Below are positions 1 through 11,300 of a stretch of DNA of 64,000 nt, piece by piece. This stretch comes from Limnanthes douglasii subsp. nivea (taxonomy: Eukaryota > Streptophyta > Magnoliopsida > Brassicales > Limnanthaceae): contig JAUPFV010000005.1 in assembly GCA_036936605.1 (NCBI GenBank), positions 53,774,742-53,838,741 on the forward strand. The letters run 5' to 3'. Every line of letters starts with the position of its first letter. The first letter of the stretch is position 1. The notes under the pieces are model-generated. The model did no database searches. It was not told where the DNA came from and saw only the letters and a program-made list of their open reading frames with translations. The position numbers and the translations under genes are program-made.

Positions 1-190
1 ACCGAACCTTAAAATTGCTCTATATTATTTTGTGCGAACGAACCTTAAAGGGTTTTTTAAAAATTTAGTTGATTTATATTATTTTTTTTGAGTTCGAACC
101 TTATAGAGGTTTTCAACGTTAGTTGATATACAATATTTTATGACGTTCGAACCTTAAGGGGTTTTCAATGTTAGTTGATCTACGATTATT
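1..190. repeat. degenerate ~55-bp tandem repeat
   Basis: The motif CGAACCTTA followed by GG and a T-rich GTTAGTTGAT segment recurs at about 3, 39, 95 and 148. It lies just 3' of the antisense aORF remnant. This is the same place where the younger Tat element (31.75-31.85 kb) has two CCTTGGCCATCCAAGG-like hairpins. It may be the equivalent inter-ORF spacer of an older Tat element whose pol would lie left of the window; that is inference. Confidence 0.5.
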
Positions 191-371
191 TTATTGTGCG
201 GATTCATAATACTGTTTAACAATCTTCTTCTTGGCGTCAGAAATTGATCACTTGCGACTTAAAAGGAGAGAATTTAAAACAAAAACCAGGTATATTCATC
301 AAGAGGTCGGAGTTTCATGTTACAAGATTTGAAGTAAAAAAAAACCAACAATAACATAAAAAATTACAGCT

Positions 372-3060
372 CAACAGTGAGATGGTTCTTCTGATGAATC
401 CCCTTCATCTTCCTTCTCATCGCTATCGTCCTCAAAACCAACCTCGTCGGGATGATTAGGAACATCCAACCACATCGACTCAAGCGACAAATGGGGATAT
501 CATTGATGAAAGGTCAGTACATAGGCCATTTCAGCACCGACAACTTCATTTTCCATAGTTTTCATCCATTTGGCAGCGAACTCGTTGTTTTCTTCCCTAC
601 TCATTTTTGCCGTATCAAGAAAGATTTCGCAAAGATGTTTAATCGTCTCAGCTATTTGAAATCGGCAGAAACGAGTTTGTATCCTTTGAGCTGCCAAAGC
701 TCGAACCACCAAATCCCGATCTTTATCAGCCTTTGATAGGGTAAAGCGTAGAGAATCATTGACTCAGATTTGTTTGGATTACGACTTATACCACTCTAAC
801 TCTTTTTTTAGATTTTTCAAAGATCGTCATCCGTTGACTTAGTTAGGGAAGTGGCAATCGACTTCATCCGGGCATTCAATTCCAACGCTTTATAACAAAT
901 AATTTGTTATTTAAACTGTGCCTCTAGTTCAGATATACAATTTTTAGCCACCATCACCTCATCACAAAGATACTCAACTTTTATTTCCTTTAATGCAAAT
1001 GTAACCGATATATGATACAATGTAGTGGTCATTATTTCCGACCGTTGGAGTGGAAAATTCCCTGAACCTTGTGGAAGGGCAATTACGGGTAATCAGTTAT
1101 CAAATGTTATATCCTCAACAACAAGATTTATATCACCTAATGCGCGGGGATAAATCTTTTCTAGGTCGATTCTATAATAGAGGGTCCCCACCCAACCAAG
1201 GCAGGGGCATCATCATCGTCTTTTTTATCCGCTGGATTTCATAGGCTTGCCATAATAAGTTCGCTCTCTTGCTGCTCAATCTCTGCGACGTTTACCGCAA
1301 AACCGTTTTTCCCCACCTTTTTTTATTTTTTGGATCCTTCATCCAGCGCGTTCACTTTGGCAACCCTCTCATATTGCTCAAACATCGTAGGTATCATGGT
1401 CTGGTTGACCATGGTTAAACTGATTTTTTCTTCCAATACAGCTCATAATTTCTTCTTCTTGGCAGCTCAAGGTTTTTTGTTTCCATCTTTAACAACTGCG
1501 GGTTTCTTTATTTTCTCTCCCTGATTTTTGTCTTGTTTTTCCCCATCACTCAGAGGCATTCCTTTATTTATAACATAGTCATTAAGGACGATAGTGTGCT
1601 CAAGCTCTACATCACCCATCAGCCGAGGCGCAACACTAGTCGCCACCTTTACTATTTCATTTTTTGGTGTTGACTGTTTGAGGCCATGCCTAGTTTTGTC
1701 CGTCTCTTGATCAAATAATTTCTCTAATTTAGCACGTTTATTGAGAGCCCATTCCATTTAGGAATTAAGACGTTGGTCTTGGGTGCCATCTTTAATTGAT
1801 CAACGCTAAAATGATCGTTCGAGCAACGCCATAACTTACTGTTGATTAAGTTCATAGGTTTGAAGCAACAATGGAAATCCCGACCCCAATTCTTTTTGGC
1901 CTAGTATTTTAGCTTTACGATTTTTTTTGCGGTCGTCTCAAAATTATCCTTTTTAGAGCATGCACTTTGGCATTCAGAGTTAAAGAAGAAACAATAGTTT
2001 TAAAATGTATATATAATAATATGAACCTTCTTCGACCCACTTAAATGTTAGTCGCCTCAGATTTTCTTTCGAGTGAGATCGACCATTCTTGCAAGCCCCA
2101 TTGATGAATAAGAATTGATGCTTCCATGACTTGTCGACTTCCAGAAGATAATTTATTATTTCATATTACTGGCTAAGGACAAATAAAAGAAAAACAGTTT
2201 TGGTGACTTTGAAAATACCAAATTTTCACCACGTACTCTTATATGGGCATCAACACGCCAGATATATGTGAGGCCATTATACATGAAATTAGCATAAACC
2301 AGGTGTTAGGTGTGAGCTGGGTCAAATAGAGTTTAAGAATCGCAAAATATCTTACCACATCGAGATCGAGTGGAAACTTGATACCCCAAAATCCCAAGTA
2401 GTTTCCAGCTCCGATATCTCCTTGGGGCTATGGTACAAGTATTTTCTACTGAAGAGGGTGATGATGTACGTCTTAGGAAAACTATCGTGATAACTAGTCA
2501 ATACTTTGAGAATTTCAAAGGGCAAGGGTCTCTTGTCTCCGACAATAGTTATGACACCACCTTTTCCGCGACAACTTGTTTCCCATTTTTTTGCACCACC
2601 ACAACTAGTTCGGTACTAGTTTGGCCCGCAAAATTAGTATAAGGAGCTTAGTCGACTTTTTGAGCACAATCTTTATTACCATCGTTTTGATCGACCTTTT
2701 GTTGCGGTTTGACTGTTTCGTTATTATCCGGTATAGTTAACCCATCAGTAATGGCAGTTGATTTTTTAAGGACGCGACTGTTAGTGGTATCGTCGATCTC
2801 CGTTCGACTGCCTGTGAGAGGTACATTTTTCTTCGCGCTCATATTTTTCTTGGGAACGACATTCCCTATTGAGGGATTTTGTATAAAGACAGTGTGGGTC
2901 GGCTCTTCTGTTTTTCTTCTTGCCAATAACCCATTTTTAGGAACAACCAATTCCTCAGGGGCGGGAGTTGTTTGGACACAACTAATACGACTTCTGGCAT
3001 GAACACTGCCGAGAATTGATTCACATTGGTTTGTAGTTGCGACATCCTTAAGTTTTTATT
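372..3060 (-). pseudogene. Tat-lineage Ty3/gypsy antisense additional ORF (aORF), decayed
   Basis: Minus-strand coding relic. It runs from a low-complexity N-terminal part (about 3060-2648, Lys/Thr-rich) through a conserved core (about 2440-2100) to an acidic C-terminal tail rich in Asp, Glu and Ser (about 520-372). The core at 2430-2246 matches, position by position, the better-kept aORF at 33.5-34.2 kb. Both have a F/K-PLD--VVR-F segment, then a TPN/SPN-W segment, then CIMASxxSG. A second match at 2146-2101 reads WK-xFLF-xGA. In the younger copy this core looks like the Transposase_28 (putative gypsy-type transposon) domain. Frameshifts and stops break the frame throughout, so it is not functional. 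The helical Lys/Glu-rich block at 1757-1467 may correspond to the coiled-coil part. The protein's role is unknown in the family. Confidence 0.6.
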
Positions 3061-3681
3061 GTTGTGTTATATCCGAATCACACTGTATCATACATCTGAA
3101 AATGGCACGAGTGTAATGGCTGGTTCGAACTCCAACGATCGTTGAAGTCAGTTGAAACTTATCGAGGAAGATGACGAGACACTTCTATCTCCCATGACTA
3201 TAAATTGAGAGTTGGAACGTTTGATGAGAGAAGTTCTTGGAGTCATACAGATAGACTGGTCGCACGAGAAGGACGACCTTGATTAAAGGGTGAGGTCGGG
3301 CCTAGTAGACAAATGGAAGCAACAGCAATAGGAGTGGTTTGCTTAGAAGGTCGGTTTTGGATAGAAGCATGAATAGTGAGAACGGCTTGCATAAAAGGTC
3401 GGGGTTGGTCGAGGTTGAAAGAACCAAATAAAATAGTGTGAGATAAGACCTTTGGGGAATTATGGATCAAACCCGCACCTTGTATTCGGTAGCCTTTTTA
3501 AAGATACTTAAGTAGTCGATTAGTCCAAAGATAGGTTTTTTGGTTGGGTCGAGTTTTATACTCGAGGCATGCTTTCTCATAAATGAGGACGACGCTGCAC
3601 TTTATATCTCTAGAAAACTAAGAGCATGCTTGTTTTCTTTTTTTAGAATTGCTCTAGTGATGAATAATGAAGTAGTGAGGG

Positions 3682-3690
3682 GTATTTATA
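3682..3690 (-). promoter_or_regulatory. antisense TATA box upstream of the old aORF
   Basis: On the minus strand the sequence reads CTCCTCTATAAATACCCCTC, a good plant TATA box. A C/T- and A-rich leader-like stretch lies downstream toward the aORF. The younger Tat element has an antisense TATA in the corresponding place (34955-34961). Transcription itself is not shown by sequence. Confidence 0.45.
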
Positions 3691-3959
3691 GAGGAGCCCT
3701 CTCTTCAACGAGTCTCTTCATAGAGAAGTGCAATCGAAATGAGCCTCGGGAAGTTCAAGAGTCATTTTTCGAAAGTACGAGTTGACACATTTCAAATGGT
3801 TGAAAGAGACATATCAAATTCTGACACACTTGTAAGGCTAGGAAGCTAGCGTCATCATTATGGCCTCGGTCAGTTCCAGAGGCGGTATTTTGAGAGCTAA
3901 AAGCGATGCGTATCGAGTAATAATGGAACACGTGGAATATCATGACATGACCAATTTAT

Positions 3960-4430
3960 TCCAGCTTAACCAGTTGGCACGGTATAACAGACAAACAAGA
4001 TAACAAGGCTCATCAGGCATAGGCCCAAAATAAAAGCTCCTCTACGACAAAAAAGATAGATTTTTCAAAGAAGTCGATTGATCGAACATCATTCTTGTAA
4101 ATAATAAAGAAATATGTAAATAAAGAATAAAAATGCTTATAATTAAATAAAGTAGGTCACCCAAGTAGGATAGGACCCACTACCGCCACTATATAAAAGG
4201 AATATTCCCCTTTATGGGGGTTGGTGGATATTTATTATTATAATATACTTTTTCCCAATCTTTACAATCCTGTGTTTCTCTCTCTAACACATAATTACGA
4301 ATTTATGTGGTAGTTGAATCAGGATCCGAATATTTCTAGAACTACCAAATACCTCATCCTGAATATGGATTATTTTTTAAAATGAGTTGAACCATAAACT
4401 CTAATAAAGATTACGGTGAAATAAGTTATC
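3960..4430 (+). mobile_element. probable 3' LTR of the old Tat-lineage element
   Basis: A plus-strand LTR-like promoter segment. It has a TATA box at 4191-4198 (CTATATAAAAGG), then a CCCCTTTATGGGGG palindrome, then a CT-rich initiator-like run with TCTCTCTCTAACAC near 4275. Its position downstream of an antisense aORF is exactly where a Tat element carries its 3' LTR. I could not fix the TG and CA ends or a target duplication, and the partner LTR would lie outside the window. Confidence 0.4.
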
Positions 4431-5298
4431 AAAATTTTAAAGATTAACACCTTATACAAATACGGGATATCAAGAGTCATTACAACAAACAACATTCTGC
4501 AGTTCTAGAACAATCATTTTTCTCTATTTAAACAAACAAGATGTATAACATAAAACTTCTTGTATATCCCTATCACGTGAAAATGCACAAGTATAAATTG
4601 TAAAAGACTATCATGGATGATATCAAAATAATATTGGAAGGTACAAGCGTGAAGTGACATGAATTTCAACATGAAATCCTATGGTCATACGTGATTACTC
4701 TACGAACAACAACAACTATGACTCACTTTGCCCTAGTATATGGAATTAAAATAATATTACCAACATAAACATACATGCTTTAATTTAGAATAACAAATGC
4801 CAAAGACATAATACTTAAATTGTGTGAAATTAAAGAGAAGATGATGAAGCCTCATTTAAGACTATACTACTATAAAACCCTAATGATGAACACATATAAC
4901 TTTAAAACTTGTTTCTAAAGCTTTGAAGTTGAGGAAAATGTTCTCATGCGAGTGTTCATCCCGCCAAATATAGGTCTTTCGATAAATTTATTCCAAATTG
5001 CAAAGGCTCATATACAATAGAAGCCAAGGTCAAACGTGAAATGTATATGTTAATAGACAAATATAAATTTTTGTTTAGACATCTTTAGAATACGAGGCAT
5101 AAGAAAATCTACAGTTCATAATCATATAAAGTTTTATATAGTTTTACCATAACTACTGCTACTCTTTCATACCTTGGTGATGTGGGAAGATTTCAATAAG
5201 GAACTTGTCATTAATAAAATATGTTTCTATTTTTATCTAAGTTTTTTTATGATTCTACATGTACTTAAATATTTCAAGGAGTTCTGAAATCCCTATAA
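4431..5298. other. AT-rich intergenic, nothing recognised
   Basis: No open frame of note, no RNA gene and no clear repeat boundary were seen. The sequence may be further decayed retroelement DNA. Confidence 0.4.
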
Positions 5299-5306
5299 AA
5301 ACCAAG

Positions 5307-5693
5307 TAGTCCTGTTATCACGTCGGGTCGGTCCGGATTTGGACGGGACCAAGACCGACTCGTTAAGCTACCGAGCGGGTCGAGCCGGACCGCTAAGCGT
5401 AGGGAGCCAAATATGATGGACCGGGACCGGCTCGTTAAGAGTCGAGTCGGTCCGATCCGACTCTTATCGGACGGGTTTGTTAGTTTATCATATTTTTTCA
5501 CGGTTTTACTTAAAAATATACATAGATTATGAAAAAAAATTATATATCTCCCTTACCAGGCTGGTTACCGGGCGGACCGGTCCAGACCGGTAAGAGAGTC
5601 GGTCCAAAATTTTGGCTCCCAACCCGCTCCCTAAGCTATCCAGGCCAGTCTTGGGCGGGCCTTACCGGGTTGGGAGGCCCCCTAACAGCTCTA
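5307..5693. mobile_element. hAT-type MITE (387 bp) with 8-bp TSD
   Basis: The ends are TAGTCCTGTTA and, reverse-complemented, TAGAGCTGTTA: an 11-bp terminal inverted repeat with two mismatches. Perfect 8-bp duplications AAACCAAG lie immediately outside, at 5299-5306 and 5694-5701. The 8-bp TSD and the TAG-type ends point to the hAT superfamily. The arms are GC-rich with repeated CGGACCGG/CCGGTCC-like words arranged in inverted orientation, so single strands could fold extensively. No transposase is encoded, so it would have depended on a hAT transposase in trans. Confidence 0.8.
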
Positions 5694-5701
5694 AAACCAA
5701 G

Positions 5702-8100
5702 TGTTATATGATTTTGAACGTAGTTTGAACTACTTCATAAGTTTTTTCAAATCTTTAAAAAATTAAATGTTGGATGATTGTAAACATAGTCTTAATTTTT
5801 TTTATAGAATTCTCTAACCCATCGAATAACGACACACTAAGTGTATGGTTTATTTTAAACATAGTCTTAAACACTAAGAAGTCCATGTACTCCATTAAAC
5901 AATGAAAATGTACGAATGATTCCAAAAGTAGTTCTATACACTATGAAACCCATGAGTTCTAACAAATAAAATATATAAATAAATTATTTTGCCTTCAAAA
6001 TTGATCACTCTACTTGGAATAATAGATTTTTAATTATACATTTCTCTAATCTAAGTTAAGGATTGCACGAGTCCTTAATGCATTAAAATCTTTTGCAACT
6101 ACATAAAACTCAAATGAAAGTTACCGACAATGCATTACCTTCATCCAAACTGAAGAGTTCCCAAGTATTTAATATACTAAGAACTCTCATACTTAATAAG
6201 ACTTCAATGGAAGCTACCGAAAATACATTGCCCTCATTCAAACTAAAGATAGATCAAAATCTTAAACCGATTAAAATTGTAATAATCCAACAAGTCTACA
6301 CCTTTCGTTTGAGACTTTATTTAAGATCCAATCACCAAGACTTAAAGTTCAAAATAATAATAATAAAAGAACATAAGTGTAAGCTAAAACGTACACCTAA
6401 CCTATTTCTCAACAAAAACATAAAGCATAAAACATGAATTACTTTATAAATACAAGCATAATAATAAAAAAGAAATAAGATTTAACCAAAAGTGTTGCAC
6501 GAGCAGAGAATGAAACATGAAACAATTGAGCATTTTAACTTAAATCCTATATTTTAGGACACTACCAAACTCTTATGTTTCTCATTAAGATTTTTATTCA
6601 CATATTCAAGCTTAATATTGAAATGTTTCTTTTTTTTTTTAGTTTGAAAAAACAATTGTGTTCCGGTTGCGGAATTACGTATAATTTGGCTGCTAAAAAA
6701 CATTATATTTCAGTTACGTAATTAAGTATAATTTGGTTGCAAAAATAAAATAAAAACAAAAATTTTCCAAAAATATTATTCATATTTTGTTGTGTTCGTC
6801 TTAAGATTCGAAATATATAAAAGTTAATTTTTTTTAAATAAATAATTGTTGAAAATAATACTTGTTTATGTGTTGAGATAATTAAAAAAATTCATGTTAC
6901 ATTTGATTTTTGATAAATTTTAAAACTCAAATATTGATATGTCAAACTTCTTTAATTAAAATATGAGAATTGGTAAAAAACAGCCAAAATTACTCTTTGA
7001 AGTGGTCCTAAAAAAAGTCGAAATTACTCTATCAAGTTACCATTTATGACATTTTTACCATTGATAAAAAAGTCAAGTATAAATATAATTACACCGTGAA
7101 CTTATTATATTTTTTGGAAATTCTTCTTCTTGCTTCTATCTACTTTCTCTCTTTAAACACAATATTTTTTTCACCTAAAATTAAAAGAATTAAAACTAAA
7201 ACTAAAGAAGTTAACACTAAAACTATCGATTAATATGTTACTATTTACCTTGAAAACCACTTAATCATATATTGTAACAGTTAATAACTTATTTGCGAAA
7301 AAGAGAACAAAAAACATATTTACATATTAGTTATTAGAAAGGTTTCTCAAATCACGATAAATGTTTCGTTTTACTGTAAATGGATATTGTTTTGAGTTAA
7401 TATTCATCTTTAGTAAGTGACAACGTACTAAATTTTTTACAAAACAAAGATAAATTTAATTTTTTTTTACAAAAAAAAGATAAATTTAAAAAATAAATGT
7501 CAAAAGTTAGAAAATAACTTGTACTTGTCTATCCACCAAAACCATATTGGTTTCATGTCTTGGCAGACACGACAAGTTGACAACTTGAGTGCCATGCTAT
7601 AGGCGCTAATGTCTACTTGTTTGCTATGACATGGCGCCAAAGTCAATTGTGTTAGCTTCAACACAATGACGGCGACGACACCGCATGAGCACCATCGTCA
7701 TAGCTGAATCAAGCGTTTTTTATTTTTTGTTTTAATTATTAAAAAAAAACAAAAAGATTGAAAATTGTATATTCTATCCATGTTAGTTTGTGGAAAAACA
7801 GGATTTCGGCTATTATTTATAAATTTTACAAAATTGATTAAATTTTGGTTAGTTTAAGTTTTGAGTTTTTATGATTTTAATATATTTTTAAAAATAAAAT
7901 GTTAGATTAGAATAGATTTTATGTTTTACAAATTTATAGAATAAATAATGATATAAAATATAATTATATAAAATTTTTATTTTTTATTTTTTTAAGAGGG
8001 ACAATTTATAAATATTTAAAAATCAAAACGAGAAAGAAATTTTCGTTTTTTTTTTCAATTCCGTTAGGGAAAATAAGTAATTCGGTTTATCCTTTCCTAT
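5702..8100. other. AT-rich intergenic with weak internal repeats
   Basis: Around 5720-6240 a degenerate ~94-bp unit recurs; clear matches start at 6113 and 6207 with ATG-A-G-TACCGA and a CATCCAAACT-like block. An open frame at 6093-6437 is only a reading through these repeats. At 6655-6750 there is a short cluster of the GGTTGCGGAATTACG-like motif also found in the 20-41 kb repeats. From 6950 to 8100 the DNA is AT-rich with no recognisable gene. Confidence 0.4.
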
Positions 8101-8354
8101 ATTCTTTAACGCGAAAACAATTTGGAATTTGTTACAAATGCCGTGAGATTATATTCTCATTTCTTTAAAATCTACACATCCCATAGGGACGACACCTATA
8201 CATTTATAATTTCCCATCCTATTATTTTATTATTTTAAGTCGGCACATATCTTTTCGTTTGTTTTTTCATCGAGAAAACAAAATTGGTACCAGAAACACT
8301 CCACACTCTCTCTATCGCCCGGAAAACCCTAACTTCGTCATCGGAAGAGAATCC
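8101..8354 (+). promoter_or_regulatory. promoter/5' UTR region of the PDS5C-like gene
   Basis: This covers the upstream region and leader of the PDS5C-like gene. A TTTATAAT stretch near 8203 is a weak TATA candidate. TTTAACGCGAAAA at 8105-8117 resembles an E2F-type site with one mismatch to the usual consensus, which would suit a cohesion gene active around S phase; this is inference. No upstream ATG interrupts the leader close to the start codon at 8355. Confidence 0.35.
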
Positions 8355-11300
8355 ATGGCAGAATCAGAAAACCAGCTCGAAGAAAAGCTGACGGAAGTTG
8401 GAAACAAGCTTATCGATTCTTCTTCGTCTATCGATCAGCTCCTTCCTCTTCTCGATGTAAGCCTTGTTATATTATTTCGAAAAATGGTCATTTTGTTCGT
8501 GTTTTGAATTTTGAATTTTTGGTTTTTTTCCCCTTTTAAGTTGAAACAAGTTTATATGGCCGATTTATTTGAGTTTTGAGCTTTACTTCAAGAGATTTTA
8601 GGTGTCTAATGAGTCTGTTGATTTGTTCAATTGAATGAGTTGTCTATGCACAGTCGAGGGAGATTGGGTAATGTACCATCACTATTTCCCACAAGTTTGT
8701 GCCTAAAATTCTATTTTTTTGTTCATCTTTATTGGTATTAGTGGTATTAGGGTATCTTTATTTTAATAGTGAAACCATTCATAGTGACTTGATGGATTTA
8801 GAACTATTATAAGTTGTATCTTGTTTGTAGAAGTTCTGTAGTGCATTTGATATATATGATTTGTGTTTGTTTTTTTAACTAAAAATTAAACCAGACTTCA
8901 GCTAAGTTAAGATATACGAAGAACATAAACGATACCATTAATTTTTATAAAATTAAACCAGACTATTTTTTTTTATTACTGAGATACTTGACTTAATAGG
9001 AAAGGTGCTAGCTGCCTGGGCGCCTCATAAAATCCCAGGCATGTTGGGTGAGCTCATTAACAGAGGGATGAGGCGTTTGAGGTGGCTGCCTAGGTTAGGG
9101 AAGCTCTTTTTTCTCCTCCTGTTTCTGGCAGTCTTAGGGTTACAAATTACAATCAGAGTGAAAGGGCATAAAAGGTAATTGTTATAAGTCAAAAAATCTG
9201 ACTTTTCATTAATTGTTAAGGATTTTGGTGAGGTTTACAATTAATTGTTTCACTTGTGTGGATTTAAGGATTCTTAATTAGGATCAAGATTATTATTATT
9301 TATGAAGGGTTTTGATTTAAGATTTTACCTTATGAGTTTGGAGTATGGTTTTCATGCCTTATTATTAAGGCATACAAGAACACTATGTTTCACAATAAGT
9401 ATATTCCAGTTATGTTTGTTTTTGTTATTTAACTATAAAAGTACACCCAATATGAGGTTGACTTGAGAATTTTAGTTTTGTAATTGTGAAATTTGGCTTT
9501 TAGCATGTGTACTTGATTGAACATTTTTAATTAAATGTGGCTATGCAGCAAGCTGAAATTATTCTATCAAAGGTTGAACAGTCACCTTCAAAGTTGATGC
9601 TTAAGGCACTTTCTCCATCACTTGGAGCATTGGTCTCTGAAAAACTTTTCAGGCATCCAAATGTTGATGTAAAAGTTGCAGTTGCCTCTTGCATATGTGA
9701 GATTACAAGGATAACTGCGCCAGAGGCTCCCTATGATGATGACCAGATGAAGGTTTGTATGCCGTGATTGTCTTATTAGTTCTACTCAACCAAGCTGTTG
9801 TGCTGTACTTTCATTTTCGGTGAGTTGGGCTTTGGTATAAAAATTAAAGAAGGCTGCCAATAATTGGGTTCTTTGATGTGCATGCAGGAGGTTTTTCAAT
9901 TGATTGTTTCATCGCTCGAAAATCTACATGACAAGTCCAGTAGCTCATACGATAAAAGAATATCTATTCTCGAGACTGTTGCCAAAGTCAGGTCTTGTGT
10001 TGTGATGCTTGATCTTGAATGCGAAGGACTTATTGTTGAAATGTTCCAACATTTCCTTAAGGAAATAAGGTATGCACATATGATTGCTTTGCGAATTTAA
10101 ATCAGCGTTTGCTTACTCTACATCTTCTCTTTGTCTACTATGTATATATTTTCTTAAAAGCGGAAAGTATTTCTTTTGTGATGGCTTCTTAGCTTTTACG
10201 AAGTGTTACTTTTATATTATAATGTCTATTTTTGATATGTTTGTTGGATTTCTTCTAAACTTCTTACTTGTTGCAAACTTTGGTTCTATATTATAATGAC
10301 CAATGAGATTTGATGCATAATCTTTACTCGTGATTTATCTCTGCTATTAGGTCCTATATTTGCTATGTTTGTGTACAGAAATTTGTAGGCACCACTTTAA
10401 AGCAATAATAGTATGTATATGAATTAGATGGACATCACGGTCCCATGATTCATGGATGATGGCTATCTTTTTTTTCTTCGGCTCGAACATGGATGATGGC
10501 TATCAATTATATGTACATTTATTTCTAGTATTTTATTTTACAGGGATCATCACTCGGAGAATGTATTTTCATCTATGGAGACTATTATGACTCTTGTGTT
10601 AGAAGAAAGTGAAGATATTTCGGTGGAGCTGCTTTCACCAATCTTATCTAGTATTAGAACTGATAATGAGGTGGGGTATCTTTGAAGTGGTTTTATTTTC
10701 TCTCTTGTTATTATGAATTCAAGTAATAGCTGTGTTGCTTCTCAGGGCGTTCTGCCGATTGCTCGGCAGTTGGTAGAAAGAGTTCTCGAAAACTCTGCTA
10801 CTAAGGTTAGACCATACGTGATAGAAGCTATGAATACGTTGGGTCGATCTTTACATAACTATAGTAAAGTAGTTGCTTCTATATGCCAAGATACTTCTGG
10901 TGTTAAGGAGCTGAACGACACTGCTACTGAAGAACATTTGGTAAACTTCTTATCAGTCTATACTGTATATCTGCCCTTGTTCGTCTAGTTGCTTGCTTCA
11001 TTACTTATTCTGACAAGTGATGAAGGCATTGCCTGTGTCTGTGTCTTGAACATAATTTTTTCTTCATATGGTGACTAACCAGTTTTGAAAAAACCGGCAA
11101 TATCACTCCACACTCCAGGTGGATATGGGGTTTTTCGTGCGTTCATTTGTGTGCTGATAGAATCAGTTTTCTCTGTATATTCACTGCAATCTAAAGAACT
11201 AGTGGGTTGCCCCATCCTCAGTGCCCCCCCTGGTTGTGGGATGGGTCAATGAAGCCTGCCCGACTGGAGTCCCAAGCACGAAAAGAAACAAGACGAGAAA

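Noticed and set aside
6093..6437. 114-codon frame as a gene
   Set aside because: Reads through a degenerate ~94-bp repeat, Lys/Leu/Asn-rich, with no domain.
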